Source: Sipunculus nudus (Eukaryota > Annelida > Sipuncula > Golfingiida > Sipunculidae). From it: a DNA stretch of 64,000 nt. The stretch is taken from assembly GCA_026874595.1 (NCBI GenBank), contig CM049318.1, positions 25,446,956 through 25,510,955 of the forward strand, written 5' to 3'. This document shows, piece after piece, positions 12,242-24,700 of this stretch (the first letter of the stretch is position 1; each line of letters starts with the position of its first letter). The notes under the pieces are model-generated. The model saw only the letters and a list, made by a program, of their open reading frames with translations. It was not told the DNA's origin and did not search any database. The position numbers and the translations under genes were made by a program.

Positions 12242-15200
12242 CTGTAAATCCACAAAAAATGCATTTTATGTTACGTCTTTCACTTCAAGTTCAATAAACT
12301 GAATAAGCCTTAATTTGAAGTGTCTTCATTGTGGGCAACATGAGGCACAGAAACTGAGCCAGGGCAAAAGACACTAAAGATACATTGTGTTTGCCATCAC
12401 CAGAAGGGTATGCCTTCATCCCCATTTGGTGTGTGTGCGTTGGTTGGTCTGTTTGTGAGCGAGTTTGTTCACAACATAACTCACCAGGGATGGGTTTCAA
12501 TTAATATACCTGTCTAGACTTGAGTCTTGAAGCGCAGTCTCAAGTCTTGAAGCAGTCATGAGTTAGTCAATTCTCAAGACGGTTTCTAAATGGCAGTCTC
12601 ACTCAAGACTACCTTGACCTTTAATGTAAATAACAATATGCAAATCTTTTACACCGCCTGGTGACCGAAAATTAATAAGGTGCATGTGAAACAAATTTTA
12701 ATGTGTCATCATATCATATCTAAACCTCACATCAAAACTATTAGGATTATCTTTGCTTACAGCAGTGTTTATTACATTATATCAAGTGTTGAATATCATC
12801 AAGTTTGAGTCTAACATCATTGCAAATTCTAAGAAAATGATAAAATTTTACACTGAGTGTTTCCTCTGAAAAGACAAAGCTAGAGTTGTTTTAACTGTTA
12901 ATTTCATCCAACGTACACTGCATGGGTTAGTTATTACCGGAAAAGCCAATATTCTCATAATTTTCCACGTATTAAAATATAATCTTAAATTAACTGGCCA
13001 ACTTTTACAGTATTGTACCTCAAGACCCTGCAATCGAATGTTTATCAAGATTGTTCTCAAGACAGTCTTTGATTTGATACTAACTTGACTCAAGACTCCT
13101 TGAGCTCAAGACTGTCTTGAGATGGATATTGAAGCCTACCCCAGAATCATGAATGGAATCTCATGAAATTTTCAGGGAATTTCAGGAACAGACAAAGAAA
13201 GAAAAAATTGAATTTTAGTATGGACCCGGCACATGATCCAGATTCAGGAATATCATCAAGGAATATTGGCAAATGTTCAATCACTTATGCATGAATGAAC
13301 CAAGGAATATGGGCTGAAAAAGTGAATGCAAATACATGGTGGAGGCTTGTATTCCTCAGAGTGCAGATTTCTAGTGTTCAATATCCTTTTTTTTCTCAAA
13401 ATATTAATTTAAGGTTAGAAAATTACCAATCAGCTTGTGAACAAATCAAGCACTCCATTTGTTACTTAGAAGGAAACCCTTACTTTACATTTCAAAGAAT
13501 TTGATTACTGGTAAACTGAGTGATCTCATTTTATATATCAGAGAGATTAGCCTACAGTTTATTTGGAAACAACATGTTGAATGAAGTGCCTGGATCAAGG
13601 AGTAATAATTACATAAAACTTGACATAAATCATGTTAGTATCATAAATATGATAAAATACATCTTTCAGCTCAATAATGTGACTTCATGAAGAAGCATTT
13701 TGAGAGTTTTAGAAATTATGAAAGTATAAAATTCACAAGTCTGAATTTAATATTTTATTCTCTATCACTTCTCAAAATGCCAGTGATCTACCATTGTCCA
13801 ACATATGAGGGCACGGTATATCATAAATTATATCAGTGTACCAGTAAACAATAAACAGTTTTACTTTGGTTAGCTGATTTAGTACTATTTCTCACCTACA
13901 GATGGCAGCAGAGGTAAATTAGTTCCATTACTTACCTACAGATGGTGTATCACGTTCACTTGCTGAGGGAGGACCCAAGCACTGGTTGCTATTTACATGT
14001 TTAATTGTTAATGTCTGCAAGATAAAAGAAAACAAATAAACAGAAGGGGATAACATATTGTAAGTCAGCTTACAATCACAGTTTCAGTATATATAGTATA
14101 AATGATTAAAATTCCTTTATTTTTTTCATTAATTATATTTTCTTAAATCAATCTCAATTATGTAAACAGTAACAGTAATATTAAAAAGGGACACCTGTAA
14201 ACATTATTTAAAGTACAGTGATAAATTCCCATGTCCTACCATACAACAGGCTATTAATCCTTGAGAAAATGAAGTGGCTTTCATATGTAGCAATTAATTA
14301 ATTAATAAATGGCTGGTTAAACTCGTAACAATAATGGACAATGCCATCATCAGGCCAACCAGGAAAGTCACAGATAGAATGGCGTAACTTCAATATGGCT
14401 GCTCAATGCTCTAATGTACAAACTCTAACAGATAATTTGGTAAATACCTATTATTTTGGGACAACTTGATGTGTAAGGGTGACAATGTATTTAGAGTAAA
14501 TCATCATAATTTTTAAAGAAGACCTGTTAATTGATTATAGTGCTGGAGCTCGTGTTATCAATGACAGGTTGATGATCGTTTGAATCTGTAAATTTTCTTA
14601 CAAAATTAACACCGAATCATAATTAAGAAAATCCATTAAAATTAAAATAATATAAACATGCATGGGTGTGCAGAGTGCATATAAAAAAGTGAATAGGTAT
14701 TTGCATTCTTTAATGTTTCATTCAAATATAGGTGATGTAGGATGGGGTGTCCCCCTATCAATAAAATTTATTTATCAGAGACCAATAATTCAAAGGCAGC
14801 AAAATTTGAACAAGGAAAATGTTCACATTTATACAAAAGACTTTCACTATTTTTCTCCACAAGATGTGTTCAAAATCAGATCAACTTGCATTATTTCATT
14901 ATAAAATGCGAAGGGAAGCACAACCCTTAAAAAAAGAATGGCCCTGTTTTTGCAGTCCATTCCCAATTTGAGGGGAGGAAATATGCACAATCTCAAAAGT
15001 TGTGCTGTTTTGGATAAAGAAGTATGCAACACTTTCTCATTTATTTGCTTGCATTCACGAGAAGTCCTAGAGGCAATGAACTATAATTCAGCTCATTTGA
15101 CCTTATGGTCCTGATCAAGGTCATCAGTTTTTAAATCATCCAAAACCTTCTTTGAAAGAACTCATGTGTCAAATCTGAGAAAAAAAAATATGCAATACCC

Positions 15201-18200
15201 CAAATTTATGGGGTTCACAAATCTTTTATTTTGGAGAATCTGACCTTGAAGATAAAGGTCAAGGTCAATAATTTTCTAACTCTGCTGAGAATTTGTAAGA
15301 AACAATTTGTGCTTCAAATTTCAGGAAACAATATGCGGCCCTTCAAAAATTACCACATTCACAAGATATCCAACAGAGAAAAACTGACAACAACAAACAA
15401 TTGTACTGAAAACAACGTCTCCCCTGGGGTGCGGTGGAGGGGGGGGGGGGGGGGGGGAGACATCATAATTCTAGATCTGCAGTAAATATCCTGCTCCCAC
15501 ACACTGTATTTTATATAAACAGAGCAGACTGAACAGTAAAAGCACATAGATTTCCTGCTCCGCAGACAGACAGCTTAACATAATGAACACAAGAGCATTG
15601 ACTCTTTTAAGATTCTGTAAAATACCCAACATAAGAGCCATTCCATCAGCAGAAAGTGATGTTTAGATCTTTAAAAGTGCAGAATGCCAACCCAGGGAAC
15701 AATCAACTAATTACCTGGCTGACAGCACTGAAACAATGGTCTGTAGCTGCTGTTACAGTGGTGAGGGCTGTAATGCTGGTATACAGATCAATACAGACGG
15801 TACACGCTGATGATTTAGCTTGATGATTGGAGTCACTGCTTACATTAACTGATCTGGTTTATCTTCCTGTTGCTGTAAACAGCTCTGATGACTGTCTGAG
15901 TGCCTGTTACAGACAGCTCAGCTTCCACAGTATCTGACAGCATCAGTCAATCTATCACTTTCTTTCACCTCCCCACTTCAACTTTTTCTTTCTCTTTTCT
16001 GTCACTCACATGTGCATGCTTCTTCTCTCTCTTTCACTCTTTTCTTCACTCTTTCTCTTTTTCATTCTCTTTTCTTTCTCTTTATTTCTCCTCTATTCAT
16101 TTTCTCTCTTTTTCCTTCTCTTGCCCTAATGCTCTCTCTTTCTCTCACTCTCATTTTTTCTTTCTTTGCTTCTTTATTTTTTTCCCTCTTCTTTCTGTCT
16201 CCAAGTTTTTTTCTCTCTTTTTCTCTTTCTTTCTCCCTTTTTAGTTCACTCTGTGAACTTATGCCATGGCGCAGCGTCCGCCGTCCACTGTCCACAGTCA
16301 ACTGTCCACCGTCTGTTACCAATTATCTCAACAGCCACAGCAGCTACTTTCATGAAACTTTGCAGAATTACTGATCATGGGATGGACATGCAAAAATAAG
16401 CTTTTGGTGGTGCCACCTGTGTTGACCTACTTTCTGCAGGACGAATTGGTCTTTTCAACTTCTTTCAAGATAAGTCATAAAGTATTAATATTTTGGCCTT
16501 CATATCATAGTCAACAGTTCCTTAGAGGAAGGGGAATAATTTGAGTATAAATTCAAGTCATATTCAAGATGACGTCTCTACGAAACTTCAAATTCTGTCA
16601 CTCCCAAAATATGACAGCTTGATATGTTTCTATACATGATGTATTGTCTGTTACCAAATATCTTAGGAACAGCTGCAGCCTTCAGTTTAAAATTTCACAG
16701 GAATATTGATCATGTGACTGCTTAATGATTTTGACCTCCAGGTGGCGCCACCTGTGTTTAGCTATTTTCAGCAGGCTGTAATGGTGTTTTCTGCATTTAT
16801 CCAAAATATGTCATTAAGTATTTATTCGTTATAATCCACAAAAACAGAGTCTCCTCTAGGACCCTTGGACTGATCTTTCCAAAACCTGGCATACTTGTTC
16901 CCTCACCTATGTAGTTGTAGGTAACAATGATGGGTGACCTTTCTGTGCAGTTCAAACCTGGGTTTCTTTTATATAACAACCCTTAATCTCAGGAGTGGTT
17001 CAACTTTTAGCTGAAAATTTGCATATCCATAGATCTTGGACTCCTCCATCTTGTATTCAAGACTGGTGGCGTCATCTGCAATCGTTTTCCCATGGCATCC
17101 TTCGGTACATTTGCTGTGGGTGAAAATTGCTCATATCTCAGGACTGGTTCAATGTATTGGTCTGAAATTTGTCATGTCCATCCATCTTGAAAAGTTTTCT
17201 TGTAAACCAGACAGGTTGCGCAACCTACAATACTTTTTGCAGAGTGTCCAACTTTGCATTTGCCATCTGTTTGTCTTAGTGGTTGTTCAGTGTATTGGGT
17301 TGAAATTGTGCATGTCCATAGATCTTCGTCACCTCCATCTCTTAAACAAGACTGGTGGCGCCATCTGCAATCATTTTCCTGTGGTGTCCATTCATACATT
17401 TGCTTTGGGTGAAAACTGCTCATATCTCAGGAGTATTGGTCAGAAATTGGCATATGAAGTCATCTTGGAAAGTTTTCTCATAAACCAGACAGGTGGCGCC
17501 ACCTACCTTGTGCAACAGGATAATGTCTACTTGGAAAGGAATGAATGGTATTTTCACATTCATTGTTTTAATCACCTGCCAGATTGCACAGTAATTCACA
17601 GAGTGAACATTAGACCCCTGGGTCTCTTGTTCTTTATTTCTTTCATTTTGTCTCTCCCTCTCTCTTTTCTCTCTCATTCTTCTTCTCTGAGTTCTTGTTA
17701 TTCTCCCTTTCCCTCTCTTTTCTGTCTGCCTGTCAATCTCTCTCACACTTTCTCTATCATCTCTCATTCTCTGTGTGCATGTGAAATATTCTGATTTCAG
17801 TTTAAGTAATGGTAAGAATAACATGGCCTTAAGTACCTAATTAATAAATTTATCCTATTTATTGAACCAACTTACTAAAAAGTTAAAAAGTCTTCAATCA
17901 ATCCACATATAGGCTTATTAAAATGAGTAAGATCCATAGAATAAACTGGATTAAGAGATTTTTAACACTGTGAACTAGAGAGGTAGTAAAGTTTTTAAAT
18001 ATAGGTAATAATATGCATTTTTTTATTGCACTGGTTCTGGCACAGGGCAAGAAATCTGACCAGCAAGAGCAGGTTTTCCAGTGTAATCATACTGACAAGA
18101 GCTCGAAGTCACATGTTAAAATCTGATGCTGGATGTACAATGTGATTCCATGCTCTCATTGGTCTGATTACATTCTTTGTTCAGTACATACTTTGGTATT

Positions 18201-21200
18201 GGAACATTTAGAATCTTGCTTTACAAAGCAGCGGTTAAACAGAAGGAGATCTGGGACAGCACCTGTGTATTTAATCACTGTGTTGGAACTGTAATACTGA
18301 CCAATACTAGGAAATCATATACCTAGAAACAAAATTCCCAAAAGTAACACAATAAAACACACAAAAGAGAACTGATATCAACATAATGACAACTGCAATG
18401 ACTATGAAATCAGACATGCCTTTCAATTATGAATATAAATAATTATCTATAAAATTGATCCTTCCTTCACCATCTATGAACATAAGTTTCACTCTCGAGT
18501 CCCTGACAATACCTGGTGGTTGTATTTCCACTCTTGATTGCCTTTCAATCCATGACATATTTGTAAAAAGACGCCATTTTTATGCCCTCCGATGTCAAGA
18601 CATAGGTTTTCCTGTAGTATTTCAAACTTCACTGAATACACAAAAATCTGGGAAAATTCAAGAAAAGCTTCATGCAGGCAGTTAAAATGGGAAACAATGT
18701 TGTCAACCTCAACCAGCAAATAGCTCCTAGCCTTTGAGATAGACCAGAATGCACCGGGGAGGAAAAGGTCAAGGTCAGGATAAAGGTCAACAAAGGTCAA
18801 GGAGAGGACACAGAGGTCATTGCTAGAAGAAGAGAGAGTCAACTGGAGGACACAACCAGTGATAAGTATATCCAAAAATACTATAGCACATAAAAGAAAA
18901 TATAAGCAAAAGATCACAGGGGGTGGAATGTCATTGAAGGTCAAATGGAAAGGTAAAGGTCATTACCCAGGCATTGAAATGGTTCAGAAAAGCAAATAAA
19001 TTGGTCTTATTGGGAAGGAGGGAACAGGGATGAATTCAGGGAAGGGGTCATGGTGTTTAAACCCTTACTTGGAAAAATAACATTTTTCAGGAGAAGTTTT
19101 TTTTTTCAAATTTCAGATTCAATCCTGCTGCTCAACAGCAGGAGAAAAAAGTTCCTTAGAGTAAATGGCAAACCCCCAACTGCCTCCCCATAATCAATCA
19201 TGGATCCACCCCTTGAAATATATATTGAAGTGTAAATGTTGTATTTGCTGAGAATTGGATGAGGATGAAGCAAAGGTTGAATTTTGACAATTTATCATAC
19301 CACAATGGTAGAATACAAATTGAGTATGATAACATGAGGGTATGACTGTGTTTTCACATATCTCTAAATCAGGTCCCCATCTGCATGCATATATACCATC
19401 CATGGTATGCAATCAGTCATAACTGCTTATATCAGTATCTGATAAATTTTCTAACATCCAATCTTTCACATGCCCCCTTTTGTTACAGAAAATACACCAG
19501 TCAAGAACAATATACCAATATATTCAAGCTGTACCTGCTGATCTGACCCTGGGGCTCTGTTGGGGAAGGTGGATAATTCTGAAAGCCCCAAATCACCTGA
19601 ATTTCTGTCACATTAATTTTGATGTGGGTCTGTTTTTGCAGATGAGCATGCGAAAGGCATAGCACATACATAGGGAAAAAGATAATATCTCAAATGCATG
19701 GGCAATGTGATTGTTTGCACATTATAAACTTTGCATGGGGACCAGATTTTCAGATATATGAAAACACAGCTTATAGACAGAAAAAAAATAACGAAGACAT
19801 GAAGACAAACTATGACAAATAAACGAGGCCACTACACCCACCTGTTTATCATATACCCAGTGTTGATTGCCTCCGAGGCCGTGACACTGGTAAAGTTTGA
19901 CGGGTCCTCCTACCGAGGACACGTCTAAACACAGGTCATCGGTCTGGAAAGCTTTCTTCTTGGTATAGGAAAATACCTGTAAACCACATCACCAAAAGTA
20001 AAATAAAGCCACAGGTAGCTATGTCCACAGGAAGCTTTACCTATAACTAGCATCCACAGATAGCCCCAGCTGGTTTCTACAACCAGTATCTACATGTATA
20101 TTGACAGATGTATCTTCAATATCTACATGTATGCACAGATGGAACAGTATAATATATAAACAATACCTTGGATTTAATACTGGTAAATATCTGCAGACAT
20201 CATTATTATCAAACAATATCTATGGATATGCATGTTTCATTAATTCAAATAAATCTTTACATTAATTCAGGGCTTCTAGCATTTTTGTGAAACCAAATTT
20301 CTATGAGTTTTCCCAGATCAATTTTGAAAATTCAAAGTTTGAAATTTAATCCTGATAGCTCCCCAAAATGTTGGTTCCTCAGCCATTGCAGGTGTAAATT
20401 TTGCCCTGCCCCCCCCCCCCCCCCCCCCCTCCCCGGAACAATTTTGATTTTTGATTTTGAGTTTAAATTTATCAATTTTAAGCAACAGCTACTCAAGAAA
20501 CTTTACTAATAAATTTCTGTAATATACTGTTTTTTACAATGCTGTTTTACCTGATTAGCTAAACTATTATGTTATTGTCATGTTACCCCTGATAATATGA
20601 ATTTTTATAGAAGATTTATGATAAAGACATGAAATAAAGAAATAAAAACTCTTCTGGGCCAATTAAATTCTCTGACTTTTCTATGGCTTGTAAAAAAGGA
20701 AATTCAATTTTGGAACATTTGTAAACACTGGATTTCAGGATGGCTGGCAACTCTGTATATCATTAAATATCAATAAAAGGGATCTTTGAGTGGTTGCATA
20801 TGAATTCATAAGTGCTGGTGGACAATATCAAAATACAATCACCTATTTTAACTGATATCTCAGAGTTTACAACTATAAGATGACACATGCTCTGAAAATA
20901 CAATTCATTCACAGCACACACTATATGTAACATTGAAACACAATTGTTATCTTTGAAAATGAATTCTTTATAATTCAGCCATTAACAATACAGTCAAACC
21001 TCACCAAAAGACCACCTATGTTTAGCAACCACCTCAAAATAATGACATCTTTTTTACAGGACCCAATTCTTTTTCGCTCTACGTATATATATGACCTCAC
21101 TTGGACGACTACCTCAAAAATGTGACCACTTTATCAAGTTCCCCATGGTGGTCATAATTTCAAGGTTTAACAGTACACTAACAATCTGTATATTTATTTT

Positions 21201-21732
21201 TCATTTTAAGTTTTCATTTTTATATTCTAAAACTTTTTATATACTTTATTCTATTTTTTATATTTTATTATTAAACAAGTTTTTAAGGGTGTACATGGAA
21301 TATAATGTGTTATGACTGATGTCAAACATACATTATTTATTCTTTACAAAAGATGTTATTAATGGGTCTGGCCTGGCTATATGTATTACAGTTCAACTAC
21401 CATGACATTTCTGTAGTTAATGTTAGCAGTGCTGTACCTACCTGATTGCCACCCATACCATGGCACTGTACCATGCCTACTTTTTCTCCCTGCTTACGAC
21501 CCATACTGTCTAGGCACTGACCGGACTGTTTATGCCGTACCTTAAAATATATAAGCCCAATATGCACATCTATATCTAGATCTAACAGTGAAACCTGTCA
21601 GAATTAATGACCACCTGCCTAATAAGACCACCCCTGAATGAACGGAGAGCCTTCAAATAGGTTATAATTGACTAACTGACCTGTCCCATAGGTGGTCTTA
21701 TTACACAGGTTTCACTGTACACATATAAATAT

Positions 21733-21783
<51 letters not shown>

Positions 21784-24700
21784 ATACATACAAACATTTA
21801 AAATATTCAGGAACATATGCAAGAATCTGCAAGGTTTCAGACACAAGTTTTAAAATCTACCAGAAAATATATGTCCATATTGTTAAATTTTACTAATAAA
21901 ATGAACATTATTTAACGTCTTTCCATAATGTTTATCGGAACCATTTTCAATAATTTTCAGTTTATTTTCCCACTTGATGATATAAGTGTTGTCTGTCTTA
22001 TGTGAGATGTGTCTTTTAAATCTACAAATTATCAAAGTCAAATATTGCAGACCAGCATTATTGAAAAAATACTCTCATTAGCAACTTGTGTGCTTCAACA
22101 TAAATTAACATAAATTATAACAAAGAATACAAAACTCACTTCTCCTAATGAGAAATAATCCAGCGGCATCTGGGACTCAGGGTAAATATGTTCCAGATAC
22201 CAACGGAAACTCTTGCATTTTAATCTTTCCCTTAATGATCTCCTTTCTGATACATCTCCAAAATCTGTAGATCGTACCCCTGTAATCATCAAATAGAAAG
22301 TATTGGTACTCTTGATCTTGCACTGTGATTGACTCTCATCACACACACATATTGTATACACTGATCAAACCGTATAATATGATATTCCTAAATATAACAT
22401 TTTCCACTTAGTAAAAGAAATGTGAATTTTATGTTTTTAAAACTAAACTAACAAAGATATATAAAAAGAACATATATAAAATTCAAGATGAAATAAAAAA
22501 TAAATTAATTTTAAATGGGTCCTATTTTTTATAAAAAAGTTATCCTTTCACAAAAATGAAATATAACTGTTATAATCCAAACAATAACAAATCTGCAAAG
22601 ACTGCTTTGTATGATTTTGAAATATACACGTATATTACCTATTTTTGTGTAAATACTACTTGTTCAAACATTTTCCAAAAATTAACTAGAAACATCACTA
22701 AGTTAACAGGAATGTTCATGCAACTTTCCTTCCAAAAATTCTATATACCAAATGTTCTTTCCACATATCCAAAATGCATCTGTTCTAATATTTACATAGC
22801 AAGTTTACTAGTTCTTTTTGTTGATTTTTTGGCAGATTCAATGATCTTTGTTTTGGTATTAACACTAAAAATTCACTCAACTTTAACTGTCACTTCATAA
22901 AATCAATTAGGACAGATGAAGTACTACATAATTTCATGAAAATAATTATTAATATTTCAAGTCAATTAATTATAAAGTCCTGGAAATATAAAAAAATACA
23001 CTTTGATAATATATTTTCTGATAAGCAAAGAAAAATAATTTTTAACATGATCAAACATCAAACAACTAATGCAAAAACACTTCAACCACAATACTGATGT
23101 GACCATAAACTTCAGACAGCATGCAGTAAGACAGTAAGTCAAACATTACCAAGTTTAAAATTTTGTGAAAAACATGTAAAACTACCAAATAATTTGATAT
23201 TTAGGAAATAATCCCTTGAAACAACAAGAATAAAACTATACCAACACAGAGTTTATATATTATTGTGAAATGGAAAATCTAGCAAGCAACTGATTAATCC
23301 GTAAAAGGAAAGAATATCACAGGAGATGATTTATTATAGCATTGAGCTGCAGAATTTGATGGGCTAAGCTGGGATCAAGGAATGCATAGAACGGCTTAGC
23401 CATGGATGTTCAAGCCTTGGGATGTTCTGGTACAGTGTATCAGAGCATGGGTGTTTCAGCATTGGGTGTTCCTTTTCTGGGGGGGGGGGGGGGGGGGAGG
23501 GGGGACTTTTTCCACATGCATGTGCACTTAAATGCAACAGTCATGGTGTGTGCTTACAGGACAGATAGGTTTTTATTTTATTATCTGAGAATGATTGAAA
23601 TATATATCAATTACATGTATAATTTATCCTTGTAAATGTTACAGACCTGAACACTTAATGTCAGGCATTGCCATCAGATGTCACTACTGTGGAGGACCAG
23701 GTCTATTACTTTACAAATTTAATGCTCTATGCACGGCATGCACTGAAAAGCTTTCCACGTTTTTGGAACAATCCAAACACAAAAATAAATGCAGCATATT
23801 TCATCATACATAATCTGGCTGAGACACTCAACCCTTTATTAAGACCAAGGTCAACATATCCAGGACCGGTTAAAACATCCATGACCATGTCTGCCAATTA
23901 AGACAAGTAGAAATCAGCTTAATTAACAAGACAGAGCAGAAGTTAAATGAAAGCAGCGATTCTTGTAAAAGATACCATAGGCTTTTAAACTTTCCTATCA
24001 AAAATAGTGATTAAATTTTTTTTCCCTAGAATGCCAACCTGGATTGATTTTGAGAAAAAAGTCTTTGTGATTGTCCATCCATACTTCGACTGTTCTCAGC
24101 GTATTGTGGTTAAGGATTTTCACCACTCCACCCGGCCACGAGTACGGGCTAACCTTACGGAATACGTGGCCCACGCGAGAACAGGTGGCAATCAGCACCT
24201 GACCACCACACTGCCACACCTAGAACAGTAAATGGACTCTTCCTAACTATGACATCATGATGATTAGATAGAGCAAAGTGTACTGGAAATGGAATCTCCG
24301 AACCTGTGATGTCACAGGTATTATCAAGCTGTGATGTCATAATGGAGCGCTGGAGCTGGGAACAAAAGGTTGTGATGTCAGTTTCACCATGGAAACAAAC
24401 ATTGTGAAGCAAGTGTTGCCATGGAAACAAACATAAACATGTTAGGGCTCAGATAAATGGCTATTCTAAAATATACCAAATGCCTTGAAGAGATTGTAGA
24501 TAGTTAATTGAAGCATTTCTATGATTCGGCTTAGTTCAGGGAACTGGGTCAGAGATAAATAAGCTGTAACTATTAAGCAAATTAATTATTATTACACAAT
24601 GAGCATTTCTTAATTCTCACTTCTGCTTAAATGAACCAATTTACTTTAAAATACAGACTTACTTTTAAATGGTTATAAAACCATAGTGGCAATTTTAAGA

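Noticed and set aside
12037-12297. Plus-strand open frame containing AQQW, reminiscent of a lectin repeat
   Set aside because: It overlaps the last GALNT exon in the opposite direction. The true QQW is on the minus strand with proper splice sites and stop; the plus-strand one lacks a Cys partner and is chance.
15900-16374. Overlapping open frames on both strands
   Set aside because: Product of CT-rich low-complexity DNA (Ser/Phe/Leu-rich or Arg/Glu/Lys-rich), not coding.
17036-17794. Long plus-strand open frame (252 codons)
   Set aside because: It is made of repeated GGTGGCGCC-type blocks and a CT-rich tract; no domain, and adjoining sequence shows the same repeats out of frame.
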